Shown here piece after piece: positions 43,418 through 53,085 of a stretch of DNA of 64,000 nucleotides. Under the pieces are notes generated by a model. That model did not search any database. It saw only the letters and a program-made list of their open reading frames with translations, and was not told the origin of the DNA. This stretch comes from Bacteroidaceae bacterium. GTDB lineage: Bacteria > Bacteroidota > Bacteroidia > Bacteroidales > Bacteroidaceae. The stretch covers positions 186,001 to 250,000 of the forward strand of contig JAFTXN010000007.1 of the NCBI GenBank assembly GCA_017461605.1, written 5' to 3'. Both the position numbers and the translations under genes were made by a program. Within the stretch, counting starts at the first letter, position 1, and each line of letters opens with the position of its first letter.

Positions 43418-43855
43418 TTATTGCTCGGCTGCTTCGACAAAGAGCACCTCGATACCGGCACGCTTGAGCAAATCGATACCATCGGTCAGGCGATAGTGCT
43501 CGCCATAGATGACGCGCTTGATACCGGATTGAATAATGAGCTTGGCACACTCAATGCAGGGCGAAGCCGTCACATAGAGCGTAGCGCCATCCGAATTGTT
43601 GCCCGAACGTGCTATCTTGGTGATGGCATTGGCTTCGGCGTGCAGCACGTAGGGTTTGGTAACGCCATTGTTGTCTTCGCAAACATTCTCAAAGCCTGCC
43701 GGCGTTCCGTTGTAGCCATCGCTGATGATCATCTTGTCCTTCACGATGAGTGCTCCCACTTGTCGGCGTTGACAATAGGAGTTTTCGGCCCAAATGCGTG
43801 CCATGCGAAGATAGCGCTTATCGAGTTCTATTTGTTTCAGGTCCTTGCTGTTCAT
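43418..43855 (-). CDS. dCMP deaminase (ComEB-type)
   Basis: This 145-residue zinc-dependent deaminase has VLHAEANAI (His ligand and catalytic Glu) and TASPCIECAKLIIQSG (two Cys ligands). The N-terminal RYLRMARIWAENSYCQRRQVGALIV is typical of the dCMP deaminase/ComEB group. The likely reaction is dCMP to dUMP for thymidylate synthesis. It lies 21 bases after the M3 peptidase stop on the same strand, as a probable operon. Confidence 0.92.
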   Translation of the reverse strand: MNSKDLKQIELDKRYLRMARIWAENSYCQRRQVGALIVKDKMIISDGYNGTPAGFENVCEDNNGVTKPYVLHAEANAITKIARSGNNSDGATLYVTASPCIECAKLIIQSGIKRVIYGEHYRLTDGIDLLKRAGIEVLFVEAAEQ

Positions 43856-43876
43856 ATTCTGAAATATGTTGTGTGA

Positions 43877-45928
43877 TTACTGATTGGCTGTTGTGTTGTC
43901 CGCCATCAATCCGTTGCGTTTGAGCAGCGCATTGATGCTTGGCTCCTTTCCTCGGAAACGGAGATAGAGCGTCATGGGATCCTCGGAAGAACCGCGTGAA
44001 AGTATGTTCGTGCGGAAAGCCTGTGCTGCCTCGGGACTGAAAACGCCCAATGCCTTGAAGTGGTCAAAAGCATCGGCATCGAGCACTTCGGCCCACTTGT
44101 AGCTATAATATCCAGCAGCATATCCGCCCGACATGATGTGCCCGAACTGGGTAGACATACAGCACGTTTCGACTTGCGGCAGGAGCTGCGCTTCTTGCCA
44201 AGCAGCATGTTCGAAAGTACGAATATCATCCATCAAAGGCTCTCGCAGCGTGTAATAGGCCATGTCCAGCAGTCCGAAAGACACCTGACGCATGCAGGCA
44301 TAAGCCACATTGAAGTTGCGACTCTTCACGATGCGCTGCAACAACTCTTCCGGCAACAGTTCGTCGGTTTCGTAATGACGGGCGAAGTTGCGGAGAAACT
44401 CGGGCTCCACGGCGTAATTCTCCATGAATTGTGAGGGGAGTTCCACAAAGTCCCAAAACACATTTGTTCCACTCAGCGAACGATATTTACACTTCGAGAA
44501 AAGGCCATGTAGGGCGTGGCCGAACTCATGCAGAAAGGTCTCCACTTCCTCGAAAGTGAGTAGCGCGGGCTTGGTGGGAGTCGGCTTGGTGAAGTTCATC
44601 GTTACGGAAACATGGGGCCGGTGGTCTTCGCCTTCTTGCGTGAGCCATTGCTCCTGGTAGGAAGTCATCCATGCCCCACCCTGCTTGCCATCTCGGGGAT
44701 GAAAGTCGGTATAGAGCACTCCCAAGTATGAGCCGTCGGCGTCGAGCACTTCGTAGGGCACTACGTCGGGATGATAAACGGGGATGCTTCTCTCCTCGCG
44801 GAATGTGATGCCGTAGAGCTTCGTTGCCAAACCGAACACCCCGCTTTTTACACGCTCCAGCTCAAAGTATGGGCGCAGCATTTCCGAATCCAAATCAAAT
44901 TCAGCACGGCGTAGTTTGTTGGAATAATAAGCGAAATCCCATGGTTGTAGCACGAAATCCGTTCCTTGTTCCTTGCGTGCAAGTGCTGCTACGGCTTCCA
45001 CTTCGCGCTGAGCCGGTTCGCGATATTTCTCAATTAGATTGTGGAGCAAGGCATAGACACTCTCCTTGTTTTTCGCCATACGTCTACGCAACACAAAGTC
45101 AGCAAAGGTGTCATACCCCAGCAATTGGGCCTTTTGTTGCCGTAAGTTGACTATGCGTCGCACCACTTCGAAATTGTCAGTGTCGCCACCATGAGTGCAC
45201 CGTGTGTGGTAAGCCATATAGAGTTTCTCACGCAGTTCGCGACTGTCGGCATACGTCATAAACGGTACGAACGATGGAGCTTTCAGTGTGAAGGCCCACC
45301 CGCTCTTCTCTCGCTGTTGTGCTTCGGCTGCAGCCTGTTCTATTTGTGTCTCGGGGAGCCCTGAAAGTTGCCCTTCGTCTTCAACAAGAAGCACAAAGTC
45401 ATTGGTTTCCTTGAGGTTATTCTGCGTAAAAGCTAAAGACAACTGTGAAAGCTCCGAAGTGATTTTCTTGTACTCGCTCTTGGCTTCATCTGTCAAGGTA
45501 GCCCCACTCCGCTCAAATGCTTCGTAGGTGTTATCAAGCAACCGAAGTGCCTCGCCTGAATACTTCTCCCTTTGGCCATACACACATCGCACTCTTTCGA
45601 AAAGCTTCTCGTTGAGCATGATTTCATTGGAGTGTTCCGAGAGGATGGATGCATACTTATTGGTCAGTTCATCAAGAGCTTCCGAAGTCTCTGCGCTTGC
45701 CAGGTTATACATCACCGTGGTAGCACTATCAAGCAAGCGGCCGGTGCGTTCGAGTGCTTCGATGGTATTCTCAAAGGTAGGAGCTTCATGATTGTTGACA
45801 ATCAGTTCAATCTCCTGCTTCTCACGCTTCATGCCTTCAAGCAGTGCTTCCTCAATTTCGGGCACCCCGATTCGATCGAAGGGGATGGTCTCGCGATATG
45901 TGTTGTATGTATTGAAAAACGGGTTCAT
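43877..45928 (-). CDS. M3-family oligopeptidase (OpdA/Dcp-like)
   Basis: This 683-residue enzyme has the zinc motif HEFGHALHGLFS (about 456-467) and the downstream Glu of the M3 family. The N-terminal half is helical. No signal peptide is present, so it is cytoplasmic. Such peptidases (oligopeptidase A, peptidyl-dipeptidase Dcp) digest short peptides. The overall length fits. It follows the TPR protein gene by 21 bases on the same strand. Confidence 0.94.
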   Translation of the reverse strand: MNPFFNTYNTYRETIPFDRIGVPEIEEALLEGMKREKQEIELIVNNHEAPTFENTIEALERTGRLLDSATTVMYNLASAETSEALDELTNKYASILSEHSNEIMLNEKLFERVRCVYGQREKYSGEALRLLDNTYEAFERSGATLTDEAKSEYKKITSELSQLSLAFTQNNLKETNDFVLLVEDEGQLSGLPETQIEQAAAEAQQREKSGWAFTLKAPSFVPFMTYADSRELREKLYMAYHTRCTHGGDTDNFEVVRRIVNLRQQKAQLLGYDTFADFVLRRRMAKNKESVYALLHNLIEKYREPAQREVEAVAALARKEQGTDFVLQPWDFAYYSNKLRRAEFDLDSEMLRPYFELERVKSGVFGLATKLYGITFREERSIPVYHPDVVPYEVLDADGSYLGVLYTDFHPRDGKQGGAWMTSYQEQWLTQEGEDHRPHVSVTMNFTKPTPTKPALLTFEEVETFLHEFGHALHGLFSKCKYRSLSGTNVFWDFVELPSQFMENYAVEPEFLRNFARHYETDELLPEELLQRIVKSRNFNVAYACMRQVSFGLLDMAYYTLREPLMDDIRTFEHAAWQEAQLLPQVETCCMSTQFGHIMSGGYAAGYYSYKWAEVLDADAFDHFKALGVFSPEAAQAFRTNILSRGSSEDPMTLYLRFRGKEPSINALLKRNGLMADNTTANQ

Positions 45929-45949
45929 GCTTTCTCAGTGTTCGGGAGT

Positions 45950-47152
45950 TTATTCTTTTAATATGCGGTCGATTTCCTCAAATTTGGCCCCCATATTCAG
46001 GTTCAGATAGATTTTATAGAGCAATGGTGCCCAGTACTTCTTCTGCTCGGGTGCTTGTTGGCGGAAATGTTCCAGATAAGGCAGAGCTTTCGTATAATAA
46101 TCCTTACGTTCGGTATATGCTTTGCGGTATGTAGTCGAATTGATGTTGGTGGGCAGTACCACTTCTCCTGCCAGGTTGCAGTAGCAAGCACCTATGTAAT
46201 AATAGGAACTAAGCAGAGTGCTGTCCGACTGCAGACATTTTTCGGCCGAAGCGATGGCCTTGTGATACTGCTTCAGGTTAATGAGTGCCACACACTTGCC
46301 TTCGAGCAACACAATGTTGGTGCTGTCGGCCAATAGCAGCGTATCGGCCAAAGCCAGGATACGCTTATAGTCACCATCGTGGGCATAGCGGTCGGCTATG
46401 TTGGTGAAGAAGAAGGAGTGGCGAGGATACTTGCTGATACCCGTGTAGAGATACTCCATGTATTTCACTGTATCCTGCTGCTGTGCTGCCGACTTAGCAA
46501 GCACTTCGTATATTAGGCATCGCTGCAAGGTGTCTTGCAATGCCAGGTCCTTGTAGAGCGGAACGCTTTTGTAATTTTCCACTATATAGTTGCTGTAAAG
46601 GTGCCGGAATGCCGACTGTCTCACCTCGTCATCGGTGAATATCTCTTTAGTCTTCTCATCCGTCAATGCGCTTTGCGTCTTCAATATCATATCATAATAG
46701 CGCACAGCGTTGGCATAGTTCTTTCTCGTATAATAATAGTTGGCTGCCACTTTCAGGTTTTGGACATATTGTTTAACGAGACTATTGTTCTGTTTACGAT
46801 ACTTAGGCTTCTTTCCTATCGATTGTTGCAGATAACGTTCCACACTGTCACACTTCAGTGCGTATTCGAAGATGCCTAGTGTGCTATTGAAGAATGCAGT
46901 GGTATCAGCATTCTTTTTCAGATACATCTTTTCATTCTCCACATCGTTCATCAGTTGGTATGCTTCGATGCCAAACAGGTACAACTTGGGGTCGGAAGCA
47001 TGCACACTGTCTGTCTCAAGTTTTCGGACCGACGCCAGTGCATCTTTACCATTTTTGGCTTTCAGTGCAGTCTTAATGGGGCGATATGCTTTCTGTGCGA
47101 ACATACCGCCAACGCTTACTACAACAAAGAGTAACAATGTCAGAAATCTCAT
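45950..47152 (-). CDS. secreted TPR-repeat protein A
   Basis: This 400-residue protein has a signal peptide (about 1-19, ending GGMFAQ). The rest is helical with tetratricopeptide-like repeats (AVRYYDMILKTQ, AIASAEKCLQSDSTLLSSYYYIG). No other domain was recognised. It closely resembles the next gene in layout (secreted, TPR, about 400 residues), so the two are probable paralogues. TPR proteins mediate protein contacts; its partners are unknown. It runs into the M3 peptidase gene. Confidence 0.8.
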   Translation of the reverse strand: MRFLTLLLFVVVSVGGMFAQKAYRPIKTALKAKNGKDALASVRKLETDSVHASDPKLYLFGIEAYQLMNDVENEKMYLKKNADTTAFFNSTLGIFEYALKCDSVERYLQQSIGKKPKYRKQNNSLVKQYVQNLKVAANYYYTRKNYANAVRYYDMILKTQSALTDEKTKEIFTDDEVRQSAFRHLYSNYIVENYKSVPLYKDLALQDTLQRCLIYEVLAKSAAQQQDTVKYMEYLYTGISKYPRHSFFFTNIADRYAHDGDYKRILALADTLLLADSTNIVLLEGKCVALINLKQYHKAIASAEKCLQSDSTLLSSYYYIGACYCNLAGEVVLPTNINSTTYRKAYTERKDYYTKALPYLEHFRQQAPEQKKYWAPLLYKIYLNLNMGAKFEEIDRILKE

Positions 47153-47343
47153 GTCTATCTGTTTGTGTTTTGACTTGATAGCCTTTTATCAACATTGACA
47201 GCCACATCGCATTTCTGCCATGCAACTGCCAATGTTTATCATAGTTTGAGTTAGTTCTTAGCTGCGTACTACCTTAGTACCACGCTGCTTTATTTTGCAT
47301 CATTCAGTGCCGAAAGCACTTCGGCGGAGCAATCTCGCAGTGT

Positions 47344-48621
47344 TTATTTGTCGAGATAAGACTTCATTTCCTTGGCGTTGGCTTCCATGTTCAGGTTGCC
47401 GTAGCACACGTAAAGCGGATACGCCCACAGTCTGTGGTTGTTGGGCTCCAGCTCGCGCACTTTTTCGTAATAGCCGCGTGCCTTTTCGTAGGAGGTCTTA
47501 AACTCTGCCAGTTCCTTGTCGTAGAGCGCCTTGTCCTTTGAGGGAACAGCTTTGCCGGGGTGACCCACATACTTGAATGCGCCGGAACTAACCTTGGCCA
47601 GCATCTCGTTCACGTACGATGCCCCGAGGTTCACCAGAATACGATAGTTGTTGGGATCGATAGCCAGCGCCTTCTCTGAATACTCGCGCGATTTGGCATA
47701 GTTCTTCTTCATGTTCAGTTCCACAGCTCCCATCATAAAGTAGCCGGTGGCGTTTTCAGGGTGCTGTTCGATGAAGCGCAGCGCAGTTTGTTCAGCCGCA
47801 GCCACATTTTCGGTCTGCAGATAATAAGCCTGCTGCCACTCGATGAACTGCTCATTGTTCTTATCTCGAGCAATGGCTTCGTCCAGCGTCTTCAGCCAGT
47901 TCACGGTGTCGCCTTTCACCAACTGTGCTTCGCAAAGCATCAGGTAAGTGGTATGCATATTGAAGGTATCTTTCAGCACCACTTTGGCAGCTTTGATCAC
48001 GTTGTCGTAATCCTTCAACTCATAGTACGTCCATGCAGCATTAAATGCCGACTTGCTGTAGTTATCCTTCTTAGCATTGTAGATAGAGTCCTGCTCTTCC
48101 TTCGTAAACACGGGGTGCTTGTAAGCCTCCGTATACTTCAGGAAGTATTCGGCAGCCAACGCCTTGTTGGTCTCAAGATAGAAGAATGCAGCAAAATACC
48201 ACTGGTCCAACATCTTTGTCACGATTTCCTTGTTGGCAGCGATGAATTGCGGCTTCGGCTCTGCACCGGGTTTGGTGGGGCGCAGGTCGTAGTCGTGGCT
48301 CAGGGCAGCATAGTCGAGCGCCTGCTGGCTCTTCGAGATAAACATGGCAGTGTCAAGCGGATTGCCTGATGCTCCCTTTTGCACTTCGGGAAGCGCCATC
48401 TGGAAAGCAGCCTTAGCACCGAGGTTATACAACTCGGCATATTTTGTAGGCTTGGTGTTCTCCTTCTTCTTGGCTTTCTCCAGTTCGACGCTGATCAGCG
48501 AGTCGCACGAATTAAAGCGACCTTTGTTAGCCAGATTGTTGAACTTGAAATAGTATGCAGACTGTCCATACGACATTCCTGCTACCAAAGCCACTGCGAT
48601 AAGACAAAGAATCTTTTTCAT
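47344..48621 (-). CDS. secreted TPR-repeat protein B
   Basis: This 425-residue protein has a signal peptide (about 1-20, ending GMSYGQ) and several TPRs in the second half (NATGYFMMGAVELNMKKNYA, AREYSEKALAIDPNNY-like spacing). It starts 24 bases after the gyrA stop, so it may be transcribed with gyrA. It is separated from protein A by 191 bases without a clear gene or terminator. Function unknown; probably periplasmic. Confidence 0.8.
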   Translation of the reverse strand: MKKILCLIAVALVAGMSYGQSAYYFKFNNLANKGRFNSCDSLISVELEKAKKKENTKPTKYAELYNLGAKAAFQMALPEVQKGASGNPLDTAMFISKSQQALDYAALSHDYDLRPTKPGAEPKPQFIAANKEIVTKMLDQWYFAAFFYLETNKALAAEYFLKYTEAYKHPVFTKEEQDSIYNAKKDNYSKSAFNAAWTYYELKDYDNVIKAAKVVLKDTFNMHTTYLMLCEAQLVKGDTVNWLKTLDEAIARDKNNEQFIEWQQAYYLQTENVAAAEQTALRFIEQHPENATGYFMMGAVELNMKKNYAKSREYSEKALAIDPNNYRILVNLGASYVNEMLAKVSSGAFKYVGHPGKAVPSKDKALYDKELAEFKTSYEKARGYYEKVRELEPNNHRLWAYPLYVCYGNLNMEANAKEMKSYLDK

Positions 48622-48645
48622 ACTGTGTACTTGTTATAAGGTTAT

Positions 48646-51180
48646 TTATTCGGTTACGTTATTATCCGTAGCATCAACTATAGTCTCCGCTTCGGCTTGT
48701 TCGGTGCTGTCTGCAGGCTCTTCAGCCTCGTCTTCACTCTGAGTGGGCACCTGACACACGCTGCTGATGCAGTCGTTGCGTTTGCCCAGATTGATTAGCT
48801 TCACGCCCTGTGTGGCACGTCCCATCACTCGTACGTCGGCCACCTTCAGACGTATCGTCACACCACTCTTGTTAATAATCATCAAGTCGTTGTCGTCTGT
48901 CACAATCTTGATGGCTACCACCAGTCCCGTCTTTTCGGTGATATTGAGCGTCTTCACGCCCTTACCGCCACGGTTTGTTTTGCGATAGTCCTCCACGGTG
49001 CTGCGTTTGCCAAATCCCTGCTCGCTCACTACCATGATAGTTTCGCGCTCGGGGTCATTAACGCACACCATACCCACTACTTCGTCGTGACCATCCTCGT
49101 CGAGCGTCATGCCACGCACACCGGTGGCAGTGCGACCCATTACGCGCACCGCATCCTCATTAAATCGGATGGCACGTCCGTTGCGATTGGCCAGCACAAT
49201 CTCGTTCTCACCATTGGTCAGCGCCACGCCAATCACGCGGTCGTTCTCACGGATGGTGATGGCATTTACACCATTGACACGCGGACGCGAATACTCTGTC
49301 AGACAAGTCTTCTTGATGATACCATTCTTCGTGCAGAACATCACGTAGTGGCGCTCGCAGAAGTCGGGATCGTTGAGTTTCTTGATGTGCAGACAAGCGT
49401 TGACGCTATCGTCACTATCGATGTTGAGCATATTCTGTATGGCGCGACCCTTTGATGTCCTGTTACCCTCAGGGATGTCATACACCTTCAGCCAGTAGCA
49501 GCGACCCTTGGCGGTGAAGAACAACATCATGTTGTGCATCGTAGCCGGATAGATATATTCGATGAAGTCGGAGTCGCGCGTACTGCCGGCCTTGCTGCCT
49601 ACACCGCCGCGTGCCTGAGCACGGAAGTCGGCCAATGGTGTACGCTTGATGTAGCCCAGGTGACTGATGGTGATTACCACTTCGTCGTCGGCATAAAAGT
49701 CCTCCGGGTTGAACTCCTCACTCGAGAGCTTGATTTCCGAGCGGCGAGCGTCACCATAGCACTCCTTTACCTCGATAAGTTCATCCTTGATTACCTTCTT
49801 ACAAAGTTCCTCATCACTGAGAATCTGTTCGAAGTAAGCAATTTTGCGCTGCAGCTCGTCATATTCGGCATGCAGTTTGTCCTGCTGAATGTTGGTCAAC
49901 TGTCCCAGGCGCATGTCAACGATGGCCTTGGCCTGCACGTCATCCAATGAGAAACGCACCATGAGCGCCTCGGTAGCAGCCTGCGGACTCTTTGATGCCT
50001 TGATGATTTGCACCACCTCGTCGATATTATCGCTCGCAATGATGAGCCCTTCGAGGATATGAGCACGTTCCTGAGCCTTGCGCAGGTCGTAGCGCGTGCG
50101 TCGCAGCACCACGTCGTGCCGATGCTCCACGAAGCAACGTATGCAGTCCTTCAGCGTCAGCAGTTTGGGGCGACCATTCACCAGTGCGATACAGTTCACT
50201 GAGAAACTTGTCTGCAGTGCTGTCATCTTGAAGAGCTTGTTGAGCACCACGTTGGCATTGGCGTCGCGCTTCACATCCACTACGATGCGCATACCTTCGC
50301 AGTCACTCTCATCGTTCACATTGCTGATACCCTCGATACGTTTCTCCTGTACCAGGTCTGCAATGCTCCTGATAAGCTCAGCCTTGTTGACCCCATAGGG
50401 GATTTCACTGATTACAATTTTGTCGTGCGTGCCCGAACTCTCGATGTCCGTACGTCCACGCATCACCACGCGTCCGCGTCCTGTTTCGTATGCACTGCGC
50501 ACACCCTGCAACCCCATGATATAACCTCCCGTAGGGAAGTCGGGCGCCTTGACATGCTGCATCAGTCCCTCCACATCGATATCGGGATTGTCAATATAGG
50601 CCACACATCCGTCAATTACCTCGCACAGGTTATGTGTCGGCACATTAGTTGCCATACCCACCGCGATGCCGCTGGCCCCATTGACCAGGAAGTTTGGGAT
50701 GCGCGTAGGCATCACCGTAGGTTCAAGCAGCGAGCTGTCGAAGTTGTCTGCCATGTCCACCGTCTCCTTTTCGAGGTCCTGCATCATCGCCTCACCGGTG
50801 AGGCTGAGACGCGCTTCAGTGTAACGCATGGCTGCAGGCGAGTCACCATCCACGGAACCGAAGTTACCCTGTCCGTCCACCAGTGTGTAGCGCATGTTCC
50901 AGTCCTGCGCCATGCGCACCAGTGCACCATACACCGAACTGTCACCATGCGGGTGATACTTACCGAGCACCTCACCCACTGTGCGTGCGCTCTTCTTGTA
51001 CGCCTTATCGTGCGTGTTGCCCATACCCATCATACCATACAGGATGCGGCGATGCACGGGCTTGAAGCCATCGCGAACATCGGGCAAGGCACGCGACACA
51101 ATCACCGACATCGAATAGTCGATGTATGATGTCTTCATTTCCTCCTCAATGTTCACGGAGATAATTCTGTCTTCTGTCAT
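48646..51180 (-). CDS. gyrA: DNA gyrase subunit A
   Basis: This 844-residue subunit begins with the conserved [20 protein letters not shown] and has the active Tyr in MRYTEARLS. The C-terminal half has the beta-pinwheel repeats ([34 protein letters not shown]). An acidic tail ends the protein. In the quinolone region it reads [13 protein letters not shown]: the serine matching E. coli Ser83 is present, and the position matching Asp87 is Gly. This may be natural in the lineage and I do not claim resistance. A minus-strand TACCTTTG box is at 51277. Confidence 0.97.
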   Translation of the reverse strand: MTEDRIISVNIEEEMKTSYIDYSMSVIVSRALPDVRDGFKPVHRRILYGMMGMGNTHDKAYKKSARTVGEVLGKYHPHGDSSVYGALVRMAQDWNMRYTLVDGQGNFGSVDGDSPAAMRYTEARLSLTGEAMMQDLEKETVDMADNFDSSLLEPTVMPTRIPNFLVNGASGIAVGMATNVPTHNLCEVIDGCVAYIDNPDIDVEGLMQHVKAPDFPTGGYIMGLQGVRSAYETGRGRVVMRGRTDIESSGTHDKIVISEIPYGVNKAELIRSIADLVQEKRIEGISNVNDESDCEGMRIVVDVKRDANANVVLNKLFKMTALQTSFSVNCIALVNGRPKLLTLKDCIRCFVEHRHDVVLRRTRYDLRKAQERAHILEGLIIASDNIDEVVQIIKASKSPQAATEALMVRFSLDDVQAKAIVDMRLGQLTNIQQDKLHAEYDELQRKIAYFEQILSDEELCKKVIKDELIEVKECYGDARRSEIKLSSEEFNPEDFYADDEVVITISHLGYIKRTPLADFRAQARGGVGSKAGSTRDSDFIEYIYPATMHNMMLFFTAKGRCYWLKVYDIPEGNRTSKGRAIQNMLNIDSDDSVNACLHIKKLNDPDFCERHYVMFCTKNGIIKKTCLTEYSRPRVNGVNAITIRENDRVIGVALTNGENEIVLANRNGRAIRFNEDAVRVMGRTATGVRGMTLDEDGHDEVVGMVCVNDPERETIMVVSEQGFGKRSTVEDYRKTNRGGKGVKTLNITEKTGLVVAIKIVTDDNDLMIINKSGVTIRLKVADVRVMGRATQGVKLINLGKRNDCISSVCQVPTQSEDEAEEPADSTEQAEAETIVDATDNNVTE

Positions 51181-51276
51181 ATATATAATGTACTTATTGT
51201 GTTATATTGAGATCCGGACAGCCTACACATGCCCGGCTTTTCATGGAAGCCAGACCGGCTGATGGCTATACCAGCG

Positions 51277-51284
51277 CAAAGGTA
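51277..51284 (-). promoter_or_regulatory. TACCTTTG -7 box for gyrA
   Basis: On the minus strand TACCTTTG then CGCTGG lies 96 bases before the gyrA ATG. A -33 TTTG at the usual distance is not present. A hairpin TAGAGGCTA/TAGCCCCTCTA lies further upstream at 51343-51366. Confidence 0.5.
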
Positions 51285-51387
51285 ACAAAACTTTTCGGCA
51301 AACCCACGCCTCGACACCCCGAAAAAACACCCACGAGGCCCGTAGAGGCTATTTTTAGCCCCTCTAAGCGATTTTCGGGGGAATTTA

Positions 51388-51495
51388 ATGAAGCCAGTTG
51401 TGCAGGATAAAAGAGTGTTTAGCCCTCAAAAGTACTACGAAATTGATACTTTCTTAGAGCAAAAGAACCGGGCAAATGGACAATTAAATCAATAA
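51388..51495 (+). CDS. 35-residue small ORF, doubtful
   Basis: The plus strand from the ATG at 51388 reads 35 residues beginning MKPVVQDKRVFSPQKYYEID and ending LNQ. The composition looks protein-like, but there is no promoter box or ribosome-site support and nothing known matches. It may be a small peptide or a broken 5' end of an old gene. The rest of 51181-51650 holds only the gyrA promoter region and one hairpin. Confidence 0.25.
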   Translation: MKPVVQDKRVFSPQKYYEIDTFLEQKNRANGQLNQ

Positions 51496-51650
51496 AACCA
51501 CGAATAATCTATTCTCCACTATTCTGCCGTCTATATTGTCCGAATAAGTATGTAATTAAATAAATTGATGTTTGCAAAGAGTCGAACGGGATACATTATG
51601 CATTTGTATAGCAGATGGACAGGTAGCATGGACTCCGCATTATTATAAAC

Positions 51651-52412
51651 CTAATTAATATAAGGTTTCACGGCATCAATACTCCAAGCGTAGTTTAGGT
51701 TGGCTTGCGAGCCGTCAGCAAACGAGCCAGAAGTTATACCTACGACTTCACCATATTCATTGATGAGAGCACCGCCACTGCTGCCATGATCGATGAGTGC
51801 GCTAATCTGCATAAGGAAATCGGCACGCCACTGGGAGACTTCACCTGAAGAAAAAGTGTTTTCAAGACCACGTGGGCTTCCAATAGCATAGACCTTCTCA
51901 CCGATTTTAGGTTTGTCGGATGCTATTGGAATATAGTTGGTGTTCTCGCAATCAACACGAAAGAGGATGAAATCGGAATCTTCGTTCTTCGTTATAATTT
52001 CCGCTACTTTGTACGCCGTATCATCACCGACTAGTTTAATTTGTTCCATACCTATGCCAGTACCTTTGAAAACATGGTAGTTACTTACGGCAAGACCATT
52101 GTTGTCAATAAAGAAGCCCGAGCCTTGGAACATATTTGAACCGTCACTCGTAAAAACCATGAACACTGCACTTCCATAGCGTTCGAAAATTTGTGAACCT
52201 TCAAGTTTCTCACTGGAGCGCTTGTTCACAATTTTACTCCGCCGAGAAGTTGAACGTGAAGATTTCCTATCCTGATAGTCTGCAATCGTAGTGCCCGAGC
52301 GTTCACGGTCGCGACGGTGTCCTGACTTGTGAGCGCATGAAGTAAAAAGCAATGCGGACAAAAATAGTATGACAGCACTATATTTAATTTTCTTTCTTTT
52401 CAGCATCTGCAA
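51651..52412 (-). CDS. trypsin-like serine protease lipoprotein (end of cytoskeletal/channel operon)
   Basis: This 253-residue protein has a lipoprotein signal with Cys at 26 (LLFTSC). After a basic linker (about 30-68) comes a trypsin-fold domain with the complete triad H113 (SNYHVFKG), D147 (EDSDFILF) and S212 (DHGSSGGAL). It resembles the catalytic domain of HtrA but has no PDZ. It overlaps the MotB-like gene by 29 bases. As the last gene of an envelope operon it may cleave or sense an envelope partner. An alternative start two codons in (52406) would still overlap. Confidence 0.85.
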   Translation of the reverse strand: MQMLKRKKIKYSAVILFLSALLFTSCAHKSGHRRDRERSGTTIADYQDRKSSRSTSRRSKIVNKRSSEKLEGSQIFERYGSAVFMVFTSDGSNMFQGSGFFIDNNGLAVSNYHVFKGTGIGMEQIKLVGDDTAYKVAEIITKNEDSDFILFRVDCENTNYIPIASDKPKIGEKVYAIGSPRGLENTFSSGEVSQWRADFLMQISALIDHGSSGGALINEYGEVVGITSGSFADGSQANLNYAWSIDAVKPYIN

Positions 52413-53070
52413 TAATGTTTTTGGGTATTATATGAATAACAAAGCGTTGGTTGTCTACTTCTTTGGTGCCTCTTTCGCGCATTAGAGTTGCGTCGAGCTG
52501 TTTGAAACGTTCTGTGTCCTCGCCTCCAGTGTAGCCAAAGTTATATCGGCCGTCACCACTACCCGCAATTTGTATTTCACAATTTGCGCCAAAATCAATG
52601 TGGCAAACATCTTTCCAATACTTCATAAGTGTGAGTGCGCGTTGGAAACTCCAATCGTAGTTAGCATCTGTTAGGTTCTGCGAGTTTCGCGAAGCCTGTC
52701 CTTCAATGATGAGTAGGTACTGATTACTTTCGTTTCTATCAAGAAACTCCTTAATTTCAGTTCCTGCCTGATGTAGACTTGCGGTATCTGCTTGCAGGTC
52801 TGCTAGTTGATACTTAGTTGCATTGAAGAAGCATCTAACATCAAGAACATACTTCTTATATTCAGCTTTATATGCAAAGTTTTTAGAGCGTTCTAATTCT
52901 TTTGTTGATGCTTCCACCTTTTTTATTTCTTCAAGTTGCTTTTCTGTGGCCTCCATGCGCTTGTGCAAAAGCACTATGACGAGGACAAAAAGAGTCAGCA
53001 TGATGAAGAAAAGACTCGTCATCAAGTCAGAGTAACTGGTCCAGAAAAAGGATTCTTTCTTATCAGCCAT
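52384..53070 (-). CDS. MotB/ZorB-like stator subunit with OmpA-like domain
   Basis: This 228-residue protein begins with a cytoplasmic stub and then a single membrane helix (about 13-35, SYSDLMTSLFFIMLTLFVLV). The helix carries Asp15, the position of the ion-binding Asp of MotB and ZorB. A coiled segment (about 36-70) leads to an OmpA-like peptidoglycan-binding domain (about 90-215), with LLIIEGQASRNSQNL and NYDWSFQRALTLMKYW. It lies 15 bases after the MotA-like gene and forms a channel pair with it. Zorya ZorB has the same design; the rest of this operon is different. Confidence 0.85.
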   Translation of the reverse strand: MADKKESFFWTSYSDLMTSLFFIMLTLFVLVIVLLHKRMEATEKQLEEIKKVEASTKELERSKNFAYKAEYKKYVLDVRCFFNATKYQLADLQADTASLHQAGTEIKEFLDRNESNQYLLIIEGQASRNSQNLTDANYDWSFQRALTLMKYWKDVCHIDFGANCEIQIAGSGDGRYNFGYTGGEDTERFKQLDATLMRERGTKEVDNQRFVIHIIPKNIIADAEKKEN

Positions 53071-53085
53071 ATTAACTTATCGAAT

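Noticed and set aside
48646-51180. Glycine at the GyrA position matching E. coli Asp87 as a quinolone resistance mutation
   Set aside because: The Ser83 equivalent is intact, and this position varies naturally between phyla; without close relatives no resistance claim can be made.
51207-51410. 67-residue plus-strand ORF upstream of gyrA
   Set aside because: It covers the gyrA promoter region and a hairpin, with no protein-like pattern.
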